A stretch of DNA of 64,000 nucleotides, taken from contig DATNNM010000009.1 of NCBI GenBank assembly GCA_035601835.1, positions 62,001-126,000 of the forward strand. The letters run 5' to 3'. Positions 43,115 to 51,805 of the stretch are shown in pieces; positions within the stretch are counted from its first letter, which is position 1, and each line of letters starts with the position of its first letter. The notes beneath the pieces are model-generated. The model was given only the letters and a program-made list of their open reading frames with translations, searched no databases and was not told the origin of the DNA. This DNA is from Candidatus Tumulicola sp. (GTDB taxonomy: Bacteria > Vulcanimicrobiota > Vulcanimicrobiia > Eremiobacterales > Eremiobacteraceae). The translations under genes were made by a program, and so were the position numbers.

Positions 43115-45046
43115 TTAGCCTGAAAGGAACGCGCGCACTTCGTCAAGCGAATGCACCCGGCGCGCGGGCGGCAGCGCCGCCAAAATGCGCCGGCCGTATT
43201 TCATCGTTTCCAAGCGGCCGTCGAGGATGCACATCAAGCCCTTATCGGAGCGGCTGCGGATGAGTCTACCCAAACCTTGTTTCAAGCGCGTGATCGCCGC
43301 CGGCACCATGAGCGCGTCGAACGCATCGACGCCTTCGGCCTGGAGCAAGCTCGAGCGCGCGGCGACGATGGGATCGTCGGGCGGCGGAAACGGAATGCGA
43401 TCGATGATGACGCACGAGAGCGCTTTGCCGACGACGTCCACGCCCTCCCAGAACGACGCGGTCGCGAACAGCACCGGATTGGATTCTGCGCGGAACCAGT
43501 CGAGCAGTTGACCTTTCGGAGCTTCGCCCTGCATGCGGCTAGGGAACGGCAGCGTCGGGCGCAACGCAGCAGCCACTTCGCGCATCACGGCATAGGACGT
43601 GAACAGCACGAACGCGCGGCCGTGCGTCGCCGCAAGCACCGGGTCGATGGCGGCGGCTGCGAGCGTGGCGAAACGCACGTCCTTGGGATTGATCCGTTCG
43701 GGCGGCAGATACAGCATCGCTTGGCGTTCGAAGTCGAACGGCGAATCCAGCACCAGTTCGTCGACTTGCGCGCCCTCGAGTCCGACTTGGCGGCGCAAGT
43801 AGTCGAAATCGCCGCCCGCCGCGATGGTCGCGGAGGTCATGACGACGCTGCGCGCGTTTTCGAAGAGCCGCTCGCGCAGGAGCGGCGCGACCGTGACCGG
43901 CGCGCACAGGGCCGCGTGCGAATCCCGCCGCTCGCTCGTGCGCTCGACCCATGATATCCAACCGTCGAGGTCGGCGCGCAGCCGTTCGATGGTCTGCGTG
44001 TGCGCGGTGATCGAGTGCATCAGCAGATCGCGGCGCCGCTCGAGCGCCTGCTCGCCCATCTGCGGAAACCGCGCGCCGCGCGCCCAGTGCTCGGCGACCC
44101 AGTTCTCCGTGCGATACAGAGCGCGCTGCAGCGGATCCATCAACTCCAGCGCTTTTTCGTTCGCGCGCATCGGGTAGCGCCCGTTGGGACCGTCGGCCAA
44201 TGCTGCAGCGAATGCGTCGGCGGTATCGCTCACTTCGGCGTGCAGCGCTTCATTGAAAACATACGCGCGGTTGATCTTTTGGAGCAGCCGCCCGATGCCG
44301 GCGCGCGAAATGGAAGAAGAAAACGCGGCGGTGGCCCATTCCTCGATTTGATGCGCTTCATCCAGGACCGCATAGTCGTAGGGCGGGATCAGGCCGCCTC
44401 CCATCGCGAGGTCGATGAAGAACAGCGCATGATTGACGACCACGATGTCGGCGTGCCGGGCGGACTCGCGCGCGCGCATGTGATGGCAGCGCTCCGGCCC
44501 GAAGAAGTCGCACGCCTCCATGATGCAATCGTCCGCGTCGGTGTCGAGCTCGCGCCACAGCGCGTCGGAAGGCACGAAATCCAACTCGGACCGATCGCCC
44601 GTGTCGGTCACGCCTGCCCAGCGGAAGATCTTGCGCTCTTGATCGCTTTGCGCGAGGGTGAAGCGCCGGCGCAGCTGCTCGAGTTTGTCGCGGCACAGAT
44701 AGTTGCTGCGGCCCTTGAGCTGCACCACGCGCGCTTTGCTGGCGAGCGCGTCGAGCACCAGCGGAATATCTTTGTTGAGCAGCTGCTCTTGAAGCGCGAG
44801 CGTGGCCGTCGAGACCACGATGCGCTGCCCCGAGAGCAGCGCGGGGATCAGGTAGCCGAGCGACTTACCGGTGCCGGTGCCGGCTTCTACCATCACGTGG
44901 ACGTGCTCGAGGAAGCCGCGGTTCACGAGTTTGGCCATGGCGATCTGCGCCGGGCGGGTTTCGTAACCGCTCAGCGAGTCGGCCATAAGGCCACCGGGCC
45001 CAAGCGCGCGTTCTATCGTTAGCAATGTTTTCGCCACGTGTACCAA
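43115..45046 (-). CDS. DinG/XPD-like ATP-dependent helicase
   Basis: A 643-residue superfamily 2 helicase of the DinG/Rad3 type. Walker A is VEAGTGTGKSLGYLIPALL; the DEAH box is YAVLDEAHQIEEWA. Between them four cysteines (SNYLCRD, DDCIMEAC, ERCHH) fit an iron-sulfur cluster as in XPD and DinG. Motifs V and VI are near the C-terminus (GLGRLIRSRSDKGLM). The start is TTG 45046 inside a 22-base palindrome, or GTG 45037. Such helicases unwind damaged or forked DNA. No exonuclease domain is attached. Confidence 0.9.
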   Translation of the reverse strand: MVHVAKTLLTIERALGPGGLMADSLSGYETRPAQIAMAKLVNRGFLEHVHVMVEAGTGTGKSLGYLIPALLSGQRIVVSTATLALQEQLLNKDIPLVLDALASKARVVQLKGRSNYLCRDKLEQLRRRFTLAQSDQERKIFRWAGVTDTGDRSELDFVPSDALWRELDTDADDCIMEACDFFGPERCHHMRARESARHADIVVVNHALFFIDLAMGGGLIPPYDYAVLDEAHQIEEWATAAFSSSISRAGIGRLLQKINRAYVFNEALHAEVSDTADAFAAALADGPNGRYPMRANEKALELMDPLQRALYRTENWVAEHWARGARFPQMGEQALERRRDLLMHSITAHTQTIERLRADLDGWISWVERTSERRDSHAALCAPVTVAPLLRERLFENARSVVMTSATIAAGGDFDYLRRQVGLEGAQVDELVLDSPFDFERQAMLYLPPERINPKDVRFATLAAAAIDPVLAATHGRAFVLFTSYAVMREVAAALRPTLPFPSRMQGEAPKGQLLDWFRAESNPVLFATASFWEGVDVVGKALSCVIIDRIPFPPPDDPIVAARSSLLQAEGVDAFDALMVPAAITRLKQGLGRLIRSRSDKGLMCILDGRLETMKYGRRILAALPPARRVHSLDEVRAFLSG

Positions 45047-45061
45047 ACAAGTGTTTGGTAC
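45040..45061. promoter_or_regulatory. Perfect 22-base palindrome at the start of the DinG-like gene
   Basis: GTACCAAACA and TGTTTGGTAC around two bases. It spans the TTG start (45046) of the DinG-like gene, so a dimeric repressor could act there. A DNA-damage (LexA-like) site is possible, but this is not a canonical SOS box. Confidence 0.55.
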
Positions 45062-45090
45062 CCTGGTGGGGCGGCACCTTTAGGTTTACC

Positions 45091-45115
45091 CCGGGGCTAA
45101 AGCCCCGGCACTACA
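45091..45115 (+). repeat. REP-like hairpin unit
   Basis: CCGGGGC-TAAA-GCCCCGG followed by CACTACA. It lies between the divergent/convergent boundary of the DinG-like gene and the small basic gene. Confidence 0.8.
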
Positions 45116-45118
45116 TCT

Positions 45119-45313
45119 TTAGAGGTTCTCCCAGTCGCGTTTTTGGACACGGCGCTTTTCAAGGCGGCGCTTGCGCTCCACGAGCGATTCGCTCACCTGC
45201 GCGTGCGCGTTGACCGGCAGCGTCGGTCTTGCTGCTCTGCGCCGCTGAATCGCGAGTTTTTTCTTGGCCGTCGCGATCGCGCGTTTCGGCGATTTCTTCT
45301 TCTTACGCTTCAT
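45119..45313 (-). CDS. Small basic protein
   Basis: A 64-residue, Lys/Arg-rich protein (KRKKKKSPKRAIATAKKKLA, RRRAARP, VERKRRLEKRR). No membrane or signal segment. Composition suggests an RNA- or DNA-binding helper, similar to small basic ribosome-associated proteins, but I do not recognise it. It lies between the DinG-like gene and tdh. It may be coding or chance; the consistent basic pattern and normal start favour coding. Confidence 0.4.
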   Translation of the reverse strand: MKRKKKKSPKRAIATAKKKLAIQRRRAARPTLPVNAHAQVSESLVERKRRLEKRRVQKRDWENL

Positions 45314-45430
45314 GTTTTATGGCACGAAGTTCGCAAAGGCAAGCCAGAAATGCTGCCCGAATATGCGGGACTTGTGTCCATAGCGCAACCAGTTCGCGCC
45401 GCGGCTGCGAGGCACGACATCCCGCGCAGC

Positions 45431-46471
45431 ATGCGTGCACTCGTCAAAGAGCGGCCCGGTCCCGGCATGGCTTTGCGCGAAGTGCCTGTTCCCGCGATCG
45501 GTCCCAACGACGTGCTCATCCGCGTGCTCAAGGCCGGCATCTGCGGCACCGACGCGCACATCTGGGCCTGGGACCCGTGGTCGCAAAACCGCTTGCGCCC
45601 GCCGCTGGTCATCGGGCATGAATTCATGGGCGTCGTCGCCGCGATCGGCGCCGCCGTTCGCAGCGTGAGCGTCGGCGAGCGCGTGTCGGCCGAAGGCCAC
45701 ATCCCGGACGGCACCTGTTTCCTGTGTCGCTCGGGTCAGGCGCACATCTGCGCCGCCGTCAAAGTGATCGGCGTGGATCGCGACGGCTGTTTCGCCGACT
45801 ACATCGCCATGCCCGAGAGCAACGTCTGGAAGCTCGATCCCGGCGTGCCGGATGAATGGGCCGCCATCTTCGACCCGTTCGGCAACGCGGTCCACACTGT
45901 TGCGGTCGGTGACGTCAGTCTGAAGTCCGTCTTGATCACCGGCGCCGGGTCGATCGGGCTCATGGCCGTCGGCGTGGCGGCTGCGGCCGGCGCTTCGAAG
46001 ATCATCGCCGTCGACCCGAATCCGCACAAGCTCGCGCTGGCCCGCGTCATGGGCGCCCACGTCGTCCTGGACTCCGCGGCGCCAAACCTCCGCGAGGCGA
46101 TCCGCAGCGAGACCGGCGGCAACGGCACCGACGTCTTGCTGGAGATGAGCGGCAATCCGGTCGCGTTCGATTCCGGTCTGGCGGCGCTGCGCAACGGCGG
46201 ACGCGCGGCGGTGCTGGGCATCCCCGGCGGTAACGTCACCTTCGATCTCGCCGAGCACGTGGTGCTCAAGGGCATCACGGTGGTCGGCGTGTTCGGCAGG
46301 CGCATGTGGGAGACGTGGTATCAGATGCAAGCGCTCGTGAGTTTGGGGCGCATCGACTTGAAGCCGGTCATCACGCACGTCGTGCCGTTCGAGCGCTTCG
46401 AAGAATGCTTCACGACGCTCAAGCGAAGCGAGGCCGTCAAGATCGTGCTTGACTTGACGTCCGGAGCCTAG
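45431..46471 (+). CDS. tdh: L-threonine 3-dehydrogenase
   Basis: A 346-residue zinc-dependent medium-chain dehydrogenase that oxidises threonine to 2-amino-3-ketobutyrate. The catalytic zinc block is AGICGTDAHIW and HEFMGVVAAIG, the structural zinc Cys residues are in DGTCFLCRSGQAHIC, and the NAD motif is VLITGAGSIGLMAVGVAAAAGA. GTCFLCRSGQ and the DPFGNAVHT segment are typical of Tdh. The kbl gene follows eight bases later, and the pair catalyses threonine to glycine plus acetyl-CoA. The start ATG 45431 has only a weak ribosome binding site. Confidence 0.93.
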   Translation: MRALVKERPGPGMALREVPVPAIGPNDVLIRVLKAGICGTDAHIWAWDPWSQNRLRPPLVIGHEFMGVVAAIGAAVRSVSVGERVSAEGHIPDGTCFLCRSGQAHICAAVKVIGVDRDGCFADYIAMPESNVWKLDPGVPDEWAAIFDPFGNAVHTVAVGDVSLKSVLITGAGSIGLMAVGVAAAAGASKIIAVDPNPHKLALARVMGAHVVLDSAAPNLREAIRSETGGNGTDVLLEMSGNPVAFDSGLAALRNGGRAAVLGIPGGNVTFDLAEHVVLKGITVVGVFGRRMWETWYQMQALVSLGRIDLKPVITHVVPFERFEECFTTLKRSEAVKIVLDLTSGA

Positions 46472-46478
46472 ACCGCCC

Positions 46479-47693
46479 ATGAATCAAACCTACAATCGCA
46501 AGCTGCGCGAGGACCTCGACGCGCTGCGTGCCGCCGGTACGCTGAAGACGCTGCGTCACATCACCACGCCGATGGGTGCAGTCGTTCACATGGAAGAGGC
46601 CGGCGATACGATCGTGCTTTCCAGCAACAATTATTTGGGTCTGGCCGACAACCCGCGCGTCGTGCAGGCGGGCATTGAAGGACTCAAGCACTACGGCGCG
46701 GGTACGGCGAGCGTGCGCTTCATCTGCGGCACGCTCGACATCCATCGGCGCCTTGAAGAGCGCATCGCTTCGTTTTTGGGGACGCAGGCGTCGCTCACGT
46801 ACGTGTCATGCTGGAGCGCGAACACCGGGCTGATCCCCACCGTTGCGGTCGAGGGCACCGCCATCGTCTCGGACGAGCTCAACCATGCCTCCATCATCGA
46901 CGGCTGCCGGCTCGCGACACAAGCGCAGCGGCTGCGCTACAAGCACGCCGACATGGCGGATCTCGAGGCGAAACTAGCCGCCCTGCCGCCCGAGATGACG
47001 AAGTTCGTGATCAGCGACGGCGTTTTTTCGATGGAGGGCGACCTCGCCAAACTGCCCGAGGTCGCCTCGTTGGCAAAACGCTACAATGCCGTCACCATCG
47101 TCGACGACAGCCACGGCACGGGCGTGACCGGCCGGACGGGGCGCGGCACGATCGAGCACTACGGCCTGGAAGATCAGATCGACATCATCACCGGCACGCT
47201 GGGCAAGGCGCTCGGCGGCGCGGCCGGCGGTTTTGTGGCGGGCTCCGCCGAGCTCGTCGATACGCTCATCCAGAAATCTCGGCCTCAGCTTTTCTCCAAC
47301 GCGCTCCCCGCAACGGTCGCGTGCAGCGCGCTTGCTGCCATCGACGAACTCGACGAGCATCCAGAGCTGCTCGCCAAGCAGCGCGAGAACATCCGGTATT
47401 TCCGCGAGCGCCTGGGCGCGCTGGGCTACAAGCCGCTCGAGGGGACGAGCGCGATCATCCCGATCATCGTGGGCGAAACCGCGTTTGCGATCAAGATGAG
47501 CGAGATGCTCTTGGCGCAAGGCGTGTTCGTCACCGGGTTCGGCTACCCGGTGGTGCCCGAGGGCACCGCGCGCATCCGCGTGCAGATGAGCTCGGCGCTC
47601 GAGCGGGAGCACCTGGACCGCGCGCTCGCGGCGTTCGAAAAGGTCGGCCGCGAACTCGGCTTGCTCAAGGCGCCCCAGCCCGCTAAGCGATAA
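46479..47693 (+). CDS. kbl: Glycine C-acetyltransferase (2-amino-3-ketobutyrate CoA ligase)
   Basis: A 404-residue PLP enzyme that splits 2-amino-3-ketobutyrate with CoA to glycine and acetyl-CoA. LSSNNYLGLADNPRV, GAGTASVRFICGTLDIHRRLE, VDDSHGTGVTGRTGRGT and the PLP lysine motif TGTLGKALGGAAGG are the family blocks. Length is normal. It follows tdh, making the standard threonine-degradation pair. Other oxoamine synthases (BioF, HemA) are similar, but the tdh neighbour favours Kbl. Confidence 0.95.
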   Translation: MNQTYNRKLREDLDALRAAGTLKTLRHITTPMGAVVHMEEAGDTIVLSSNNYLGLADNPRVVQAGIEGLKHYGAGTASVRFICGTLDIHRRLEERIASFLGTQASLTYVSCWSANTGLIPTVAVEGTAIVSDELNHASIIDGCRLATQAQRLRYKHADMADLEAKLAALPPEMTKFVISDGVFSMEGDLAKLPEVASLAKRYNAVTIVDDSHGTGVTGRTGRGTIEHYGLEDQIDIITGTLGKALGGAAGGFVAGSAELVDTLIQKSRPQLFSNALPATVACSALAAIDELDEHPELLAKQRENIRYFRERLGALGYKPLEGTSAIIPIIVGETAFAIKMSEMLLAQGVFVTGFGYPVVPEGTARIRVQMSSALEREHLDRALAAFEKVGRELGLLKAPQPAKR

Positions 47694-47820
47694 CACCACC
47701 TTAGAACGTCCGCCAAGAAGAGTCGAGGAGCCGCGCGCCAAAACGATGTCGCCGAAATGACGTCGAGGTGATCGCGCGCCGCTCCCGGAACCGCGCGGCA
47801 CTTTAGCGGGAGGTTAGGCG

Positions 47821-48252
47821 ATGGCGGATTTCCTCGGGTTCGATCACGTCGACACGCGCGTGTGCTCGCTTGCCGCGGTCGAAGCTTTTTACGATAAACT
47901 CATGCCTGAGATCGGGTTACCGGACAAAGAGTGCCACAATGTCGATGCTACCGGCGCCTGGAGCAGAGCTAAACCGGGAGAGCAGTACAATACGATCGAG
48001 TACCACGAAAAACCGTCGGACCGACAACCAGCGCATTTCATCGGCTTCATCGAGGACCCAGCGATGAAGCCCGTTTCCACTCGCATCGCTTTCCGCATCG
48101 CCTCGGTCGGCGAGCTCGATCGTTGGGTCGCGTTGCTCGGCCGCATCGGCGCGCGCAATGTTGAACCCTCATCATCCTTTGAAGACTGGTCTGCCGTGTT
48201 CTTTGAGGATCCGGCGGGCACGAAGCTCGAGGTCGTCGCGCGCAAGCCGTAG
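47821..48252 (+). CDS. VOC-family (glyoxalase/dioxygenase-like) protein
   Basis: A 143-residue protein of the vicinal oxygen chelate fold, two beta-alpha-beta3 units. FLGFDHVDTRVCSLAAVEAFYDKLMPEIG starts the first unit, the metal-binding His is in HVDTRV, and the second unit ends with FEDPAGTKLEVVARKP, where the Glu is a likely ligand. GGGAGG precedes ATG 47821. Substrate is unknown. The next segment (48383) is a fragment of another VOC gene. Confidence 0.82.
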   Translation: MADFLGFDHVDTRVCSLAAVEAFYDKLMPEIGLPDKECHNVDATGAWSRAKPGEQYNTIEYHEKPSDRQPAHFIGFIEDPAMKPVSTRIAFRIASVGELDRWVALLGRIGARNVEPSSSFEDWSAVFFEDPAGTKLEVVARKP

Positions 48253-48382
48253 CGCCTCGCCCTCAAGAGGCCCTGGCTATGCGCTCCGCTGTGTTAGATT
48301 GTGCGTCGCCTTGATGCGGCCAGAGTGGGTGGCTGCAAGCAACGCATTGTAGTCGCGGTCGTTTTTAAACAGAAAGGAAAAT

Positions 48383-48475
48383 ATGATAGACCACGTTATT
48401 CTCACGGTCAGTGACTTCAAGCGTTCAGTCGCGCTCATGATCCGAAATTCGACGCCACCGGCTGCGCCGATCTAG
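48383..48475 (+). pseudogene. 5' fragment of a VOC-family gene
   Basis: ATG 48383 with AAAGGA before it begins MIDHVILTVSDFKRSVA, the N-terminal strand and helix of another VOC family. From about 48432 the sequence diverges and the frame stops at 48475. The rest of the gene is missing. Its truncation point marks the left edge of a small patch that includes the tail-tube gene. Confidence 0.55.
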
Positions 48476-48702
48476 TGCGGATCGGCTTTGTAGTGCGCGC
48501 CGCAGTCGTCACAGTATTCTGCGCCTGCGCTGGCCTCGTTTTGGCAACGAACCGACTTGCGCCGCTCGGTCGCGTCCTTGGGCCAATCGTTTTCGCCGCG
48601 AACCAGCTTGCGCCGCTCTTCATCGTCGCGGCCGAGTTCGGGGCTCATCGCAGGTCTGTGGTTCCCGCCCTCGTGAGCCGACTCGTAGCATTGGCATTGC
48701 AC
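48472..48702 (-). CDS. Small zinc-ribbon-like protein
   Basis: A 76-residue hydrophilic protein. Its C-terminal part has VRCQNEASAGAEYCDDCGAHY, a Cys-rich segment that could bind zinc, and the N-terminal end has CQCYESAHEGG. It starts 15 bases after the tail-tube gene and points the same way. Its function is not known; position suggests it belongs to the tail-tube unit. Possibly a remnant. Confidence 0.4.
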   Translation of the reverse strand: MQCQCYESAHEGGNHRPAMSPELGRDDEERRKLVRGENDWPKDATERRKSVRCQNEASAGAEYCDDCGAHYKADPH

Positions 48703-48717
48703 GGGCCGAAGTTCCGG

Positions 48718-49176
48718 CTACGGTGGCCAGACGACCTGCGTGTCGCGCTCCCAACCCTCATTTTCGAGCTTGATGTGCTCGATCGCGACCGCATCGGCGT
48801 TCGCGTCAAGATCGGGGAGGGCCTGATACTCCGAAACCCAGCAGCGGTGGATCAAGTACGAGAGCACTTTTTGGCCGGCTTCATTGAAGACATCGAGGAT
48901 CATGTCTTTTCGGAAATTGGCGATGCCCGGGCCGGCGCCCGGATTCACCGCGAGATTGGCCCACTTCTCGAATTCAGTGTCGCTGGTGATGCCGCGCTCG
49001 AGCGTGATCGGCTCATACTTGGTCCGCCCCGGCAACTCGAGAATCCCGCTCGGGTCGCCGCCTTCGCGGTGTTGGACGACCTCGGTCGTGCGTCGCAATG
49101 CGCTCACCTTACTCACGCCGGCGACGTAGCGGCCATCCCACTTGACGCGGAATTTGAAGTTCTCTAGGGGGTCCAT
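48718..49176 (-). CDS. Contractile tail tube protein (T4 gp19/eCIS tube-like), orphan
   Basis: A 152-residue protein like phage T4 gp19 and the Afp1/PVC tube proteins. DPLENFKFRVKWDGRYVAGVSKVSALRRTTEVVQHREGGDPSG, then KYEPITLERGITSDTEFEKWANLA, and a C-terminal half with ILDVFNEAGQKVLSYLIHRCWVSEY form the tube beta-barrel. In phages and extracellular contractile injection systems it builds the inner tube. No sheath, baseplate, spike or ATPase gene is near. It may be the remains of a larger system or a domesticated tube. Confidence 0.85.
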   Translation of the reverse strand: MDPLENFKFRVKWDGRYVAGVSKVSALRRTTEVVQHREGGDPSGILELPGRTKYEPITLERGITSDTEFEKWANLAVNPGAGPGIANFRKDMILDVFNEAGQKVLSYLIHRCWVSEYQALPDLDANADAVAIEHIKLENEGWERDTQVVWPP

Positions 49177-49272
49177 AGTCGCCCGAGGATTCCAGACGGC
49201 CTTTTGCCAGTCCCCCGCTCCTGCGGCCGCAAGGCGTAACGTTTTCGGGGCTTCGGCGGTCTAACTAATACG

Positions 49273-49422
49273 ATGAAAACGCTCTCTGAGGCCCTGCGCG
49301 ACGGATGGCGGTTAGCCGGCCGGATTGATTCACAATTCGTGCACGTGGTCCGCCAAGAAGGCAGATACTTGCGCGGCGCACTGGCCCTCGCTCCGCTGCC
49401 CACCCAACCAACAACAAAGTAG
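49273..49422 (+). CDS. Possible 49-residue protein
   Basis: ATG 49273 to TAG 49420 gives a peptide with MKTLSEALRDGWRLAGRID, then VVRQEGRYLRGALAL and a Pro/Thr tail. The pattern of short helix plus strands looks protein-like and the frame is free of shadow from known genes, but there is no clear ribosome binding site. It lies just before the cupin gene and behind the tail-tube gene. Function unknown. Confidence 0.35.
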   Translation: MKTLSEALRDGWRLAGRIDSQFVHVVRQEGRYLRGALALAPLPTQPTTK

Positions 49423-49494
49423 CTCCCCTTCGCAACTCCACGGCGGGTTGCAGCCGTTTTGGCATTGAACCTCAAACGGTGAGGGGAGAAGTTC

Positions 49495-49992
49495 ATGCTC
49501 GCTTCACTAATCCGTCCACTAACCATTCTCGGCCTTCTCATCACGTTGGGCTCGGGCGCCACAACCTCGCACCCGTTCATCGATACTGTTGGGGACCGCA
49601 TGACGGTAGAGGTATCCTCGACCGACACGAACGGCGTCAGCTCGACGTTGCGCGTGGATCCTTCCCCGGGCCATGGTCCGAGAGCGCATATCCACAGCCG
49701 CGAGGACGAGATCTACGTTGTCATGCGTGGGCACTTTCGTTTTTGGAGCGGTACGCGCGTTGTCGACGCAATGCCAGGGAGCGTTATCTTTTTGCCACGT
49801 AATAAACCGCATCAGTGGCTCAACGTTGGTAAAACGACAGGTGAGCTGATCTTGACAATAGTCCCCGGCGGTTTGGACCGATTCTTTGTAGAGGCGAGTA
49901 AGCGGGGTCTGAGGATCCCGAAAGATAATGCCGCGATAGATCGCCTGCGCGCCACGTATGGCATACGCCCCGCTCCCTCATTCGTAAAATAG
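49495..49992 (+). CDS. Exported cupin-domain protein
   Basis: A 165-residue protein. Residues 1-22 form a signal peptide. The cupin motif 1 is HGPRAHIHSREDEIYVVMRGHFRFW (two His and a Glu bind the metal) and motif 2 is PGSVIFLPRNKPHQWLN (third His). The fold is a single double-stranded beta-helix. GAGGGGAGAAG precedes ATG 49495. Role is probably binding or oxidation of a small molecule; the substrate is not evident. Confidence 0.82.
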   Translation: MLASLIRPLTILGLLITLGSGATTSHPFIDTVGDRMTVEVSSTDTNGVSSTLRVDPSPGHGPRAHIHSREDEIYVVMRGHFRFWSGTRVVDAMPGSVIFLPRNKPHQWLNVGKTTGELILTIVPGGLDRFFVEASKRGLRIPKDNAAIDRLRATYGIRPAPSFVK

Positions 49993-50005
49993 CGTCACGA
50001 AAAGG

Positions 50006-51430
50006 TCATTCCTGGAGCAGGCGCAGCAGCGTCGCTTGGATCGCGTATGCGTTGAGCAGCGCTTGAGCGTCATCGACCACACGTGGCGTTCGGCGTTCCA
50101 GCGGCAGAATCGAAATCTCTTCGAGCGGCGGAAGCGGGTTTAACGGCAGCACGGTGGCGCTGCGGAAGATCAACTCCGCAAACATCGCGTTGCCCCATCC
50201 GAACTCCGTGCGCGTGAACTGTGACGGATCGTTCGGGTCGAAGCTCTCGTGGATGAGCTCGTCCGTTGGATTCGAGAGATGGACCTGGCCGATGGTGTCG
50301 GACACTTCCTTGGGCGTCGGCGCGGTGAGCCCACGAGCGATGATGCCGAGCGGCCACACCCATCCCGTGCGCGTGTGCGGGCTGCCCAATCCTTCCGCGT
50401 AGCGGCCCCGATAGTAATACGGGTTGTCGGACGAGAGCGCGAAGCGCCGCGTGTTGTTGTAGACCGGATCTTCCTTAGATACGTAGCCGAGGTACGGCGC
50501 CGAGACCAGATTGGGCACGTTGGCGTCGTCCATCAGCTCGACGTTGCCCCTGCCGTCCACCTCGTACGCGTAGAGCCAGCCATAGCGGAAGTCGTAGACG
50601 ACGCCGTTGCGGTCGATGCCGGCCCGGACTTGGCCGGCGAGCGCGCGCGCCTTTGCGGCCAGGTCGAGATCGCCGTATCCCGTCACCGCCAGCTCGGCAA
50701 GTTCGCGCAGCGCCACTTCTGCCAACATCTGCTGCGGAATATTGAACGGATAGCGCACGGGATCGTCTGACGGGCGGAATGCGCTCCAGATCATCCCCGT
50801 GTCGGCATAGTCCGCGCCGCGGCCGTGATTGTCCAAGAACCGAGACGTGTACTGCGAGCAGCGCCGGTGTTGCTGCTCGCAAGCAAAGGTCGAAACCGTA
50901 TGAGCCAGCGCCCAGTGCAGCTTTCGCGTGAAGACCCTGCGGTCGTGCGTCTGTTTCCAATAGGTCCACGCGAGCGTCACGGGGTAGGCCAACGAATCGA
51001 CCTCCCACTTCTCTTCCCAGATCTGGTAGCCGACCGTGAACGCGTTGGCGCGCGGATTCTTGAGCACGTTCTTCGCGTTGCGCTCGATCACGGCGCGTAT
51101 CAGTGAGCCTAATCTTGTGACCGCCGGGATGAAGCGCACGTAGGGGATGGTCTGCGCCGACGAATCGCGCAGCCACATGGCGGGGATATCGCCGGTCTGG
51201 ACGTACATGGTCCCGTCATCTTGGCGGAAAAAATCTCTGGCCAAAGTATGGAAAAGCGTGACGGTCGGGATGTCGAGCGTCGGCTGCCTGCCGATCTGCA
51301 TGACGATGCGTACCGTGCCGGCGAGCGGATCCACGGTGAACGTCGTGTCGGTTTGCTGGGAGGCTGCGGGCGAAGCGCCGGCGATCATCACCGAGACAAG
51401 AGGCAACGCCAAGCGGTATAAATGCAACAC
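50006..51430 (-). CDS. Glycoside hydrolase family 125 (exo-alpha-1,6-mannosidase-like)
   Basis: A 474-residue exported enzyme. After a signal peptide (VMIAGASPAASQQ) the (alpha/alpha)6 barrel has YVQTGDIPAMWLRDSSAQTIPYVRF, YQIWEEKWEVDSLAYPVTLAW and LMDDANVPNLVSAPYLGYVS, the GH125 hallmark blocks with the Asp of MWLRDSS and Glu/Asp residues as general acid/base. The family releases mannose from alpha-1,6-mannosides. It fits with the DPM-like transferase elsewhere in the window in suggesting mannose glycans in or near this organism. Confidence 0.85.
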   Translation of the reverse strand: MLHLYRLALPLVSVMIAGASPAASQQTDTTFTVDPLAGTVRIVMQIGRQPTLDIPTVTLFHTLARDFFRQDDGTMYVQTGDIPAMWLRDSSAQTIPYVRFIPAVTRLGSLIRAVIERNAKNVLKNPRANAFTVGYQIWEEKWEVDSLAYPVTLAWTYWKQTHDRRVFTRKLHWALAHTVSTFACEQQHRRCSQYTSRFLDNHGRGADYADTGMIWSAFRPSDDPVRYPFNIPQQMLAEVALRELAELAVTGYGDLDLAAKARALAGQVRAGIDRNGVVYDFRYGWLYAYEVDGRGNVELMDDANVPNLVSAPYLGYVSKEDPVYNNTRRFALSSDNPYYYRGRYAEGLGSPHTRTGWVWPLGIIARGLTAPTPKEVSDTIGQVHLSNPTDELIHESFDPNDPSQFTRTEFGWGNAMFAELIFRSATVLPLNPLPPLEEISILPLERRTPRVVDDAQALLNAYAIQATLLRLLQE

Positions 51431-51491
51431 GCGGCCGCTTCGCAGCCGCGGGTCGTTATTCCGGTTCGTGAAAGAGTTTTAGGAGGGGGCT

Positions 51492-51647
51492 TTAGCTGGC
51501 GGCTGCGTCCTCGTCGAAACACATGGTGTCGACTATCGTCATAACACGGCGTATTTCGTCTTGCTCTTGACGGCGTAGGCTAAGGGCCACAACGGCGAGC
51601 GATACGGTTGCCAGCGTAACGGCGATCGCGGTAGCGGCTATAGGCAT
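51492..51647 (-). CDS. Possible 51-residue membrane peptide
   Basis: ATG 51647 begins MPIAATAIAVTLATVSLAVVA, a membrane helix, followed by a charged tail (LRRQEQDEIRRVMTIVDTMC). A longer frame to 51791 adds unlikely residues. No strong ribosome binding site precedes it. The hydrophobic-plus-charged pattern looks protein-like, but support is weak. Confidence 0.35.
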   Translation of the reverse strand: MPIAATAIAVTLATVSLAVVALSLRRQEQDEIRRVMTIVDTMCFDEDAAAS

Positions 51648-51805
51648 GATGGTCGTAATGAAGAGATGCAACTTGAGTCTTTTCCTCTCGCCCCCAGGCA
51701 CTAGTATGACGAAGCCGCCAGGCCTTTCGTTACATGGGCTTCCGCACTTCGGGACGTCGCGAGCACAGGTAAAGCGGCCCGCACGGCGCACCCATACTAA
51801 AGCGC

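Noticed and set aside
48475-49167. A 230-codon plus-strand frame
   Set aside because: It is the shadow of the tail-tube and zinc-ribbon-like genes, which have recognisable motifs on the other strand.
51431-51452. Another REP-like hairpin (CGCGGC and GCCGCG arms)
   Set aside because: It lacks the CTACA tail and GTAG foot, so I did not count it with the family.
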